From assembly GCA_030589965.1 (NCBI GenBank), contig JAUUZM010000263.1, positions 1-5,011 on the forward strand: a stretch of DNA of 5,011 bases. The letters run 5' to 3'. Under the pieces are notes generated by a model, which did not search any database, had not been told where the DNA came from, and worked only from the letters and a program-made list of their open reading frames with translations. Made by a program: the position numbers and the translations under genes. How positions within the stretch are numbered: position 1 is the stretch's first letter; each line of letters starts with the position of its first letter. Source of the DNA: Bacteroides sp. GTDB taxonomy: Bacteria > Bacteroidota > Bacteroidia > Bacteroidales > SM23-62. Shown here in pieces: positions 1 to 5,011 of the stretch.

Positions 1-436
1 AAAGGCAGAAGCAGTAACCGAAGAGAGCAAAGAAGCAGAGAAGCCGGCTGAAGAAACTGTTACAGAGGAACCGGCTGCGGAAGCAAAGACCGAAGCAAAG
101 ACAGAAACAGTAGCCGAAGAGAGCAAAGAAGCAGAGAAGCCGGCCGAAGAAACTGTTACAGAGGAACCGGCTGTGGAAGCAAAGACAGAAGCAGTAGCCG
201 AAGAGAGCAAAGAAGCAGAGAAGCCGGCTGAAGAACCTGTTACAGAGGAACCGGCTGTGGAAGCAGCCACTGTGGAGGAGGAAAAGAAACCCGAGCAAAA
301 GGACGACAAGGCAAAAAAAGAAGAGCCGAAGGGGAAGAAGACGGACCAGGCCAAAGCTTCGGGTAAGAAGGTAGAAAAGCAGGCAGAGGAAGCACCCAAG
401 GATTCAGGGGAGACCGGGGAAGAGAAGTCAGAATAG
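1..436 (+). CDS. rpsP: C-terminal part of a protein with an acidic Ala/Glu/Lys repeat tail, probably 30S ribosomal protein S16 (5' truncated)
   Basis: An open frame enters from the left edge (first full codon at base 2) and ends with TAG at 434-436, giving 144 visible residues. No conserved domain is visible. The first 88 residues are three 28-residue repeats rich in Glu, Ala, Lys and Pro (core EESKEAEKPAEE), and the last ~56 are a mixed-charge Lys/Glu tail, probably disordered. The S16 call is inference from position. The gene sits 13 bases upstream of rimM, its usual partner, and S16 proteins of Bacteroidota commonly carry Ala/Glu/Lys-rich C-terminal extensions after the ~80-residue ribosome-binding core. 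That core would lie upstream of the window. A tail this long would be large even for such extended S16 proteins. A GTG at 173 lies inside the repeats and is not a credible start. An alternative is an unrelated low-complexity protein. Confidence 0.6.
   Translation, partial: KAEAVTEESKEAEKPAEETVTEEPAAEAKTEAKTETVAEESKEAEKPAEETVTEEPAVEAKTEAVAEESKEAEKPAEEPVTEEPAVEAATVEEEKKPEQKDDKAKKEEPKGKKTDQAKASGKKVEKQAEEAPKDSGETGEEKSE
2..265 (+). repeat. Three in-frame 84-base tandem repeats in the S16-like tail
   Basis: Units lie at 2-85, 98-181 and 182-265, each encoding 28 residues. A 12-base partial copy at 86-97 (encoding KTEA) separates units 1 and 2. By direct comparison, units 1 and 2 differ at 5 of 84 bases, units 2 and 3 at 3, and units 1 and 3 at 4. 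Because the unit is a multiple of three, copy-number change keeps the frame. The near identity suggests recent expansion by slippage or unequal recombination. The array starts at the window edge, so more copies may lie upstream. Confidence 0.93.
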
Positions 437-449
437 TAAAACAGCAATA

Positions 450-959
450 ATGACCAGGGATAAATGTTTGCTCCTTGGTACTATTTCAAAAACTCATGGT
501 GTCCGTGGTGAGTTAATCATCCGGATTATGAACCCTTCTTTTGAACCAGATGAAAACTGGGAATCATTATTCCTTCAAATTGATGGAATTCTGGTTCCTT
601 TTTTTATTTCATCCCTTTATGCCCCAAAAGCAGATGAATGGTTTATCTGCTTTGACGATTATGACAACAAGGACAGTGCACAGAACCTTGTGGGATCACC
701 TGTCTGGATCCAGAAAGATTTCATGGCAAAGGTTGAGGAAGAAATCTATATGGATGAACTTACAGGGTACGCATTAATCAATATATCGACCGGAAGGCAG
801 GGTTTGATCACTGACTTCATGGATATCCCGGGTAATCCGGTATTTGAAGTATCTCTTGAAGGGGAAAAAGTATTAGTGCCTGCGCAGGATGACCTGATAG
901 AAGAGATCGATCAGGAGAACCAAAAACTGATCATGCGCCTGCCAGAGGGAATTATGTAA
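450..959 (+). CDS. rimM: Ribosome maturation factor RimM
   Basis: RimM binds ribosomal protein S19 in the 30S head and assists late 16S rRNA processing and 30S assembly in the cytoplasm. The 169-residue length matches the family. The N-terminal RimM domain (about residues 7-88) opens with the family signature GTISKTHGVRGEL (residues 10-22). The C-terminal PRC-barrel (about 98-167) carries DELTGYAL, a GNPVFEV strand, VLVPAQDDLIEEID and the closing LPEGIM, all in the expected order. The ATG at 450 puts the signature at the normal distance from the N-terminus. There is no Shine-Dalgarno sequence upstream, as is usual in Bacteroidota. It lies 13 bases after the S16-like gene and is presumably co-transcribed with it. 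The trmD and rplS genes that often follow rimM in other phyla are absent here. Confidence 0.95.
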   Translation: MTRDKCLLLGTISKTHGVRGELIIRIMNPSFEPDENWESLFLQIDGILVPFFISSLYAPKADEWFICFDDYDNKDSAQNLVGSPVWIQKDFMAKVEEEIYMDELTGYALINISTGRQGLITDFMDIPGNPVFEVSLEGEKVLVPAQDDLIEEIDQENQKLIMRLPEGIM

Positions 960-1037
960 AAACATTCATGGTTTTGCAGCACCGGGATAATCAAATCGTC
1001 TTTGTACCGATAAGCCTTCACTAAAAATTAAAGCCTT
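960..1037 (+). promoter_or_regulatory. 78-base gap with a weak Bacteroidota-type promoter candidate
   Basis: The gap after rimM contains TTTG at 973-976 and, 20 bases later, CGTCTTTG at 997-1004. The latter matches the TTTG half of the TAnnTTTG -7 consensus but has CG in place of the leading TA. Spacing and distance to the next ATG (about 33 bases) would suit a promoter for the downstream secreted-protein gene. No stem-loop followed by a T-run is visible, so no terminator for rimM is supported. The imperfect -7 element keeps this call weak. Confidence 0.2.
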
Positions 1038-1730
1038 ATGAATATCAACATGCTAAGATTCTTATTCTCCATAATCCTGGTCTCAGCCACCCTGATTGCC
1101 TTCGGCCAGGACAAAGAAGCGCGGGATGTATCAACCTTTACCGGTGTTTCACTCGGTATCTCAGGTGATCTTTACCTTACCCAGGGAAGTCCCCAAAAAG
1201 TAGTTATCCAGGCAGAGAACAACCTGGATGAGATAGAGACCGAGGTCAGGAATGGTGTTTTAAGGATAAAGACAGATAATTGGAACTCAAGAATCAAAGG
1301 AGTTAAGATCTGGATCACCATGCCTGAAGTGGAAGCACTGAGTGTTTCAGGCTCAGGGGACATCATTGCCGAAACACCCATCAATGCTGACGAGCTGGAA
1401 TTAAAGGTAAGTGGAAGCGGTAGTATTAAAATACCCGAGCTCAAGGGAGATGAAATCGAGGCAGCTATATCCGGATCAGGTGATCTGAAACTGGCAGGAT
1501 CTGCAGATGAAATGGAATTGCGCATCAGTGGTTCCGGATCTGTGTTTGCCGAAGGATTGAAAGTGAATGAATGCGGCATCAAGATCAGTGGCTCAGGCAG
1601 CTGCAAGATTGATGTCACCGGAGAGCTCGATGCCTCTATCTCAGGTAGCGGAAGGGTCACCTATTACGGTAATCCGCAAATTGATGCCCGGATATCCGGT
1701 TCAGGGAAAGTGAGACAAGGAGACAGATAG
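1038..1730 (+). CDS. Secreted head-GIN domain (DUF2807) protein with SGSG beta-helix ladder
   Basis: This is a 230-residue exported protein of unknown function in the DUF2807 (putative auto-transporter adhesin, head GIN) family, common in Bacteroidota. Residues 1-23 form a signal peptide: a hydrophobic run from about L6 to F22, with likely cleavage after AFG and before Q24. There is no lipobox cysteine. The rest is strand-rich with seven SGSG motifs, at residues 104, 125, 145, 164, 184, 202 and 220. They are 18-21 residues apart, usually preceded by I or V and followed by a short strand, as expected for turns of a right-handed beta-helix. A degenerate ISGD at 41-44 may be an eighth turn. No anchoring or sorting domain is visible, so it is probably periplasmic or loosely surface-exposed. 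The ATG at 1050 is an alternative start that keeps the signal peptide. The family's molecular role is unsettled; adhesion is only a database suggestion. Confidence 0.9.
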   Translation: MNINMLRFLFSIILVSATLIAFGQDKEARDVSTFTGVSLGISGDLYLTQGSPQKVVIQAENNLDEIETEVRNGVLRIKTDNWNSRIKGVKIWITMPEVEALSVSGSGDIIAETPINADELELKVSGSGSIKIPELKGDEIEAAISGSGDLKLAGSADEMELRISGSGSVFAEGLKVNECGIKISGSGSCKIDVTGELDASISGSGRVTYYGNPQIDARISGSGKVRQGDR

Positions 1731-1742
1731 GCATTGCTTATC
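1726..1742 (+). terminator. Small hairpin across the convergent stop codons, possible weak terminator
   Basis: GATAGGC at 1726-1732 can pair with GCTTATC at 1736-1742 around a 3-base loop (ATT), giving seven pairs including one G-U in the plus-strand RNA. It contains the TAG of the DUF2807 gene and two bases of the tsaC stop. In the minus-strand RNA one pair becomes an A-C mismatch. No T-run follows on either side, so it does not qualify as a classical intrinsic terminator. Confidence 0.25.
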
Positions 1743-2304
1743 ACTTCCTGATCACTTCGATCTCGCCATTAAGTTTAAACTTCAGGATGCCTGAAGGTTT
1801 TCTTTTAGTATGGTCATCCTGGCGCCAGGCAACCGTATAATCAACCATAGCTTTTATTTCTGCAGATATTTCACTGAATATGGACGGAGCCGGCTTGCCG
1901 GCTACATTTGCCGAGGTTGAAACGAGCGGTTTGCGAAAACGGCGTATTAATTCTGTGCAGAATGGGTCTGAAGTGATCCGTATACCGATTGCACCATCCG
2001 GAGATAATAAATTCCCGGCCAGGTTCCTGCCTGCCGGGTAGATGATAGTCAGCGGGTCATCATTGATATCAATAATTTCATCGGCCATAGCCGGGATCTC
2101 TTTGACATACCTGGAAAGCATGTCCGCTGAATTAACAAGGATAAGCATGGCCTTTGCATCCTCGCGCTGTTTCATCTGGTATACTTTTTGGGTGGCGTGC
2201 GACTGAGTAGCGTCACAACCGATCCCCCAAATGGTATCGCTAGGATACAAAATTGTTCCGCCAGCTGCCAGAACTTCAATACATTTCTGTATATCCTGGT
2301 ACAT
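1741..2304 (-). CDS. tsaC: L-threonylcarbamoyladenylate synthase, TsaC/YrdC/Sua5 family
   Basis: The enzyme makes threonylcarbamoyl-AMP from threonine, bicarbonate and ATP. This is the activated intermediate that the TsaD-containing complex transfers to A37 of ANN-decoding tRNAs (t6A). The 187-residue protein is a single YrdC domain without the extra C-terminal domain of long Sua5 proteins, so it is the short TsaC form. Visible motifs are GGTILYPSDTIWGIGCDA (residues 15-32), the KQR basic motif (45-47) followed by K51, IGIRI (106-110) and the nucleotide-site STSAN (129-133). RKPSGIL (168-174) sits where many homologues have a PSTI-type motif. The ATG follows the upstream glycosyltransferase stop with no gap (TAAATG), so the two are probably translationally coupled. 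Its 3' end is 10 bases from the stop of the converging DUF2807 gene. Confidence 0.94.
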   Translation of the reverse strand: MYQDIQKCIEVLAAGGTILYPSDTIWGIGCDATQSHATQKVYQMKQREDAKAMLILVNSADMLSRYVKEIPAMADEIIDINDDPLTIIYPAGRNLAGNLLSPDGAIGIRITSDPFCTELIRRFRKPLVSTSANVAGKPAPSIFSEISAEIKAMVDYTVAWRQDDHTKRKPSGILKFKLNGEIEVIRK

Positions 2305-3420
2305 TTAGAATACCTTCCTGTAAACTTCCATTAAATTGTCGGCAATGATCTCCTCTTTGAATTTCAGCGCGTGTTCATACCCATTTTCCTGCATTTCGGA
2401 TCGCAGTTTCTCATTTTCCAGGACAAGCCGGATGGCATGGATCATTTCATCCGTATTATCCGGATCAACATACATAGATGATTTGCCTCCGGCTTCATCA
2501 AAACAACTTCCGCTGGAGGTAATCACCGGCGTACGGGAGAAAAGGGCTTCCAGTATGGGTATGCCAAATCCTTCAAACCGGGATGGGTAGATGAATGCAT
2601 CCGCCAGCTGGTAAATCCCGGGCAGGTCCTCATTTGGAACATCCTGCAGGAAAGTGATGTTTTTCAGAGAATGTTCGGTGATGTATTCGTGGATCTGCTT
2701 AATATAAGGAGTGCTACGACCGATTACAATCAAGGGGATGTCCAGCTTCCCCCTGTGCCGGGCTTTAATTACCTGAAGCAGGTTTTTCCGTGGTTCAATG
2801 GTCCCAACATATAGAAGATACGAAGCAGGCAGGCGGTATCTTTGTGAAAGTTTTTGTTTCTCTGCTTCGTCCCATTGCTCATAAAAATTGGGATCACAGC
2901 CCTGGTATACCACATCGATTTTTTCTTCAGGGGTCTTGAAATAATGGATGATGTCAGACCTGGTCTGCTCGGAAATGGCTATCACCCTGTCTGCATTCAT
3001 GCAGGAGAATTTTGCCTTTTTGCTATAAATTTTCCTGTCAATGGGTTTATACCATTCAGGGAACCGGAGGAAAATCAGGTCATGAATGGTAACTACAGAA
3101 GGCACATGGTTTTTGATGATATCAAACGGGATCTCATTGCTGAGTCCGTGATATAATTCTATTCCGTCCCGGACCAGTTGCTTCCCAAGCCAGTAGCTGC
3201 GCCAGAAGGAGGAAAATTTCCTTTCTTTCCAGGATTGCGGGTAGACAAGGGTGTGGTTTTTTAATGCACCGTTCTGGATCAGGTTCTTCGTCCCTGGGAT
3301 ATACAGGTAGAATTCGTTATCAGGGAATTTATCGCTGAGGTAGCGAATGGTATTCCTGCTGTAATTACCCAGTCCGCTGTAATTGAAATAAGCCCGTTTT
3401 GCATCAAAACCAATTCGCAT
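2305..3420 (-). CDS. GT4-type glycosyltransferase (GT-B fold)
   Basis: This 371-residue protein is probably a retaining, nucleotide-sugar-dependent glycosyltransferase at the cytoplasmic face of the membrane. It has the two Rossmann-like halves of a GT-B enzyme. The N-terminal half starts MRIGFDAKRA and has the glycine-rich SGLGNYSRN loop (residues 15-23), VVTIHDLIFL (109-118) and ADRVIAISEQTRSDI (143-157). The C-terminal half has LLYVGTIEPRKN (202-213), the IVIGR strand (231-235) and ADAFIYPSRFEGFGIPILEA (273-292). The last contains the donor-site EX7E pair E283 and E291. No signal peptide or membrane segment is seen. Length is typical for the family. It lies 15 bases after dapD and abuts tsaC, with no sugar-nucleotide, flippase or polymerase genes nearby. 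The substrate therefore cannot be read from context; a cell-envelope polysaccharide or lipid acceptor is the usual expectation. No ribosome binding site is evident before the ATG. Confidence 0.9.
   Translation of the reverse strand: MRIGFDAKRAYFNYSGLGNYSRNTIRYLSDKFPDNEFYLYIPGTKNLIQNGALKNHTLVYPQSWKERKFSSFWRSYWLGKQLVRDGIELYHGLSNEIPFDIIKNHVPSVVTIHDLIFLRFPEWYKPIDRKIYSKKAKFSCMNADRVIAISEQTRSDIIHYFKTPEEKIDVVYQGCDPNFYEQWDEAEKQKLSQRYRLPASYLLYVGTIEPRKNLLQVIKARHRGKLDIPLIVIGRSTPYIKQIHEYITEHSLKNITFLQDVPNEDLPGIYQLADAFIYPSRFEGFGIPILEALFSRTPVITSSGSCFDEAGGKSSMYVDPDNTDEMIHAIRLVLENEKLRSEMQENGYEHALKFKEEIIADNLMEVYRKVF
2313..2319 (-). promoter_or_regulatory. Shine-Dalgarno-like site for tsaC inside the glycosyltransferase 3' end
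   Basis: On the minus strand AGGAAGG lies 8 bases before the tsaC ATG and is encoded by the last sense codons of the upstream gene (Arg-Lys-Val-Phe). Most other genes here lack such a site, so it supports this start and a coupled re-initiation at TAAATG. The match may owe something to the Arg-Lys codons. Confidence 0.35.
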
Positions 3421-3435
3421 ATGCCCGTATTATAA

Positions 3436-4254
3436 TCAGAATGCTATATTATATTCCCTCAATGCATCGTTTAGGGATGTTTTCTTATCGGTTGATTCCT
3501 TTCTTTTTCCAATAATCAATGCACAGGACACTCCGTAGTCACCAGCCGGATATTCCCTGGGGTAGGTTCCGGGGATTACTACAGACCGTGAGGGTACCGT
3601 ACCCTTATACTCAACCGGTTCTGACCCCGTGACATCAATAATCCTGGTGGATTTGGTGATGACCACATTGGCGGCCAGGACAACCTCTTTTTCCAGGTAG
3701 GCGCCTTCCACGATTATGCACCTGGAACCGATAAAACAATTATCTTCCACAATGACCGGGGCGGCTTGAACGGGCTCCAGGACTCCTCCGATGCCCACCC
3801 CTCCGCTGAGGTGCACATTTTTTCCGACCTGTGCACAGGATCCAACCGTAGCCCATGTATCGACCATTGTCCCTTCATCCACATAGGCCCCGATGTTAAC
3901 ATATGAAGGCATCAGGATCACTCCTTTGGCCAGGTAAGATCCATGCCGGGCAACTGCATGTGGAACTACCCTTACCCCGAGGTTTTTGTAGTTTTTTTTC
4001 AGATTTATCTTATCATGAAATTCAAAAGGCCCGACTTCTGTCACACTCATCTGTTGGATAGGGAAATAGAGGATGACTGCCTTTTTAATCCAATCATTGA
4101 CTTTCCAGCCATCTGGTCCAGGTTCTGCTACGCGCAGCTTACCCGCATCCAGTTCATCTATGATAAAGCGGATTGATTTCTGAACATCAACGTCTTTGAG
4201 CAGTACCCTGTTCCCCCATGCTTCCTGAATGACTGTCTGGTGAATTGTATACAT
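3436..4254 (-). CDS. dapD: 2,3,4,5-tetrahydropyridine-2,6-dicarboxylate N-succinyltransferase
   Basis: DapD transfers succinyl from succinyl-CoA to tetrahydrodipicolinate in the succinylase branch of diaminopimelate/lysine synthesis, supplying lysine and peptidoglycan cross-links. The 272 residues match the usual ~274. An alpha-helical N-terminal domain (about 1-95; LRVAEPGPDGW at 40-50 and IKKAVILYF at 56-64 are typical) leads into a left-handed beta-helix of hexapeptide repeats. The near-invariant core is VRVVPHAVARHGSYLAKGVI, MPSYVNIGAYVDEGTMVDTWA, then VGSCAQVGKNVHLSGGVGIG. D132 (in MVDTWA) and E183 (in IVEG) align with residues implicated in substrate binding and catalysis in studied DapD enzymes. 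The C-terminal strands (VPSRSVVIPG, SCALIIGKRK) complete the trimeric acyltransferase fold. It follows the transporter gene by 35 bases and has its own promoter candidate; the glycosyltransferase follows 15 bases later. Confidence 0.97.
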   Translation of the reverse strand: MYTIHQTVIQEAWGNRVLLKDVDVQKSIRFIIDELDAGKLRVAEPGPDGWKVNDWIKKAVILYFPIQQMSVTEVGPFEFHDKINLKKNYKNLGVRVVPHAVARHGSYLAKGVILMPSYVNIGAYVDEGTMVDTWATVGSCAQVGKNVHLSGGVGIGGVLEPVQAAPVIVEDNCFIGSRCIIVEGAYLEKEVVLAANVVITKSTRIIDVTGSEPVEYKGTVPSRSVVIPGTYPREYPAGDYGVSCALIIGKRKESTDKKTSLNDALREYNIAF

Positions 4255-4260
4255 TATTAA

Positions 4261-4298
4261 GGGTTTTCGTACAAAAGTAAAATGATTTTTTAAAACCC
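4261..4298. repeat. 7-base inverted repeat flanking the dapD -7 element
   Basis: GGGTTTT at 4261-4267 and AAAACCC at 4292-4298 are perfect inverted arms separated by 24 bases that contain the -7 element. The arms cover the region just downstream of the -33 element and the probable start of transcription. They could form an operator or a loose stem-loop after the transporter gene. With short, partly A/T-only arms and a long loop, chance is also plausible. Confidence 0.3.
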
Positions 4299-4301
4299 AA
4301 A
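4272..4301 (-). promoter_or_regulatory. Bacteroidota-type sigma-A promoter for dapD
   Basis: Reading the minus strand, TTTG (4301-4298) is followed after 18 bases by TACTTTTG (4279-4272), an exact match to the TAnnTTTG -7 element of Bacteroidota. The spacing is about one base shorter than the usual 19-21. The -33 element overlaps the last codons of the upstream transporter gene. Transcription would start around 4264-4268, leaving a leader of only about 10-14 bases before the dapD ATG. dapD and the genes after it could thus be transcribed independently of the transporter. Confidence 0.55.
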
Positions 4302-5011
4302 GAGGAGTCCCGCGATTCCAACAATCAATCCAAGCACAAGATTGACCCCTTTCATGCGTAGAAAATCCTTCCTTGTTTCTGCCAGCAATGGAAGTGATCC
4401 GTGTCCATCCTGTGTGATTGAGCTTGCCAGCAGGATACTCAGCGGGATAATCCCGGTGGCATAAAGGGTTATAAACAGGATATGAGGGCCCGATTCAGGA
4501 ATGACCCCGACCAGTACAGCCAGTATTAAAATACTGAAGAGGTTCTCCCGGACCAGATCTTCCAGATTCAGGAATTCGAGTCCCACATGAATTACAAGAA
4601 ACGCTCCGAATGTCCAGGCAAAAACCCGCAGGAAATGTTTGCGGATTACATGTCCCCACAGGTGCTTTACCAGGAAATGATCGGGGACAGTTAGGGCAAT
4701 GAACAATTCGAATGAGGTGACAATTAGGAAGATGATCCTTTTCCAGTTCCAGGTATCGGATCCGATATCACCGCTCAGTAACAGGACCAGGAAAATTAAT
4801 CCTCCACTGATTAGTGTTGCCCGCTCAAAACTGATGTGTCGGATCTGCGCAATAATCTGATTGCGAATTAGAACCTGGCAGTCTTCGTCATGTTCATGAA
4901 GCTGCATGTGGTTTACAGCCAGTTTCATCTTGCGTTTCCCCAGGGGGAAGAGATAGAGTAATATTCCCGAGATGAGAGCAAGTACAAACAAAAATAACAT
5001 GACGATAACAG
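4290..5011 (-). CDS. Putative manganese / heavy-metal exporter, DUF2899 (ArsP_2) family, N-terminus beyond window
   Basis: This is an inner-membrane protein of the putative manganese transporter family (PF11449, described as a ~10-TM heavy-metal exporter). The frame stays open to the right edge: codons upstream of the ATG at 5000-4998 encode V-I-V and continue the same hydrophobic helix. That ATG is therefore probably internal, and the gene is truncated by the window. Counting from that Met, hydrophobic segments lie near residues 2-19, 62-78, 88-105, 126-145, 154-168, 174-195 and 218-235. Family-like motifs are HLWGHVIRKH (113-122), AWTFGAFLVIH (128-138), IPESGPH (167-173) and SITQDGHGSLPLLAE (194-208). 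A cytoplasmic or periplasmic loop at 30-41 is rich in possible metal ligands (H31, H35, H37, acidic residues, C41). The matching N-terminal half, with its own Pro-Gly motif, should lie upstream. Substrate identity is inferred from the family name only. Confidence 0.85.
   Translation of the reverse strand, partial: VIVMLFLFVLALISGILLYLFPLGKRKMKLAVNHMQLHEHDEDCQVLIRNQIIAQIRHISFERATLISGGLIFLVLLLSGDIGSDTWNWKRIIFLIVTSFELFIALTVPDHFLVKHLWGHVIRKHFLRVFAWTFGAFLVIHVGLEFLNLEDLVRENLFSILILAVLVGVIPESGPHILFITLYATGIIPLSILLASSITQDGHGSLPLLAETRKDFLRMKGVNLVLGLIVGIAGLLFGF

Noticed and set aside
173..175. GTG as the start of a small 87-residue protein ending at 436
   Set aside because: The frame is open upstream to the window edge and the repeat pattern continues through this codon, so it is an internal Val.
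1..436. Tandem repeats as a CRISPR array or non-coding satellite
   Set aside because: The units are contiguous without unique spacers, are multiples of three, and keep one open reading frame ending just before rimM.
541..777. 78-codon plus-strand frame inside rimM
   Set aside because: It overlaps the conserved RimM reading frame, and its product resembles no family I know; out-of-frame shadow.
1012..1037. Direct repeat AAGCCTT at 1012-1018 and 1031-1037 before the DUF2807 gene
   Set aside because: Seven bases only, two copies, with no symmetry or promoter relation; easily chance.
1172..1660. 162-codon open frame on the minus strand, opposite the DUF2807 gene
   Set aside because: It is the antisense of the repeated Ser-Gly codons, giving a Ser/Pro-rich protein with no recognisable domain, and it lies wholly within a well-supported gene.
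2336..3156. Two plus-strand frames (2336-2590 and 2854-3156) opposite the glycosyltransferase
   Set aside because: The glycosyltransferase frame has continuous family motifs through both regions, and the antisense products show no coherent domain.
3714..4176. Frames at 3714-3902 (minus, out of frame) and 3943-4176 (plus) within dapD
   Set aside because: They overlap the highly conserved dapD coding sequence and give unremarkable low-similarity products.
4998..5000. ATG at 5000-4998 as the true start of the transporter
   Set aside because: In-frame hydrophobic codons continue to the edge, and the family has an additional N-terminal half, so the start almost certainly lies outside.

Overview
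The window looks like a chromosomal housekeeping region of a member of the Bacteroidota, probably an environmental Bacteroidales-like lineage. The clues are: (i) an exact TAnnTTTG (-7) element with an upstream TTTG before dapD, the hallmark of the Bacteroidota primary sigma factor; (ii) mostly absent Shine-Dalgarno sequences; (iii) a long acidic, Ala/Glu/Lys-rich tail just upstream of rimM, as expected for the extended ribosomal protein S16 of this phylum; (iv) a head-GIN (DUF2807) secreted protein and a DUF2899/ArsP_2-type putative manganese transporter, both common there. The assignment is inference from gene content; no rRNA is present.

Layout. The plus-strand block occupies 1-1730: the 3' end of a gene with a low-complexity repeat tail (probably rpsP), then rimM 13 bases later, then, after a 78-base gap, a secreted protein built from repeated SGSG beta-helix turns. 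The minus-strand block occupies 5011-1741, read right to left: the C-terminal part of a putative manganese/heavy-metal exporter (its N-terminus lies beyond the window), dapD, a GT4-type glycosyltransferase, and tsaC (YrdC/Sua5 family). The two blocks converge with only 10 bases between stop codons.

Functionally, rpsP-rimM is a ribosome biogenesis pair (30S protein S16 and the 16S maturation factor). dapD (lysine/diaminopimelate synthesis, which feeds peptidoglycan), the glycosyltransferase and tsaC (tRNA t6A modification) form a tight co-directional run. The gaps are 15 and 0 bases, and tsaC starts immediately after the glycosyltransferase stop codon. dapD appears to have its own promoter inside the 35-base gap after the transporter gene. 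The grouping looks like ordinary operon packing rather than one dedicated pathway.

I found no RNA genes, mobile elements, CRISPR array or phage features, and nothing that amounts to a new biological system. The points most worth a second look are the nearly identical 84-base tandem repeats in the S16-like tail, the regular SGSG ladder of the secreted protein, the dapD promoter lying between inverted-repeat arms, and a small hairpin spanning the two converging stop codons.
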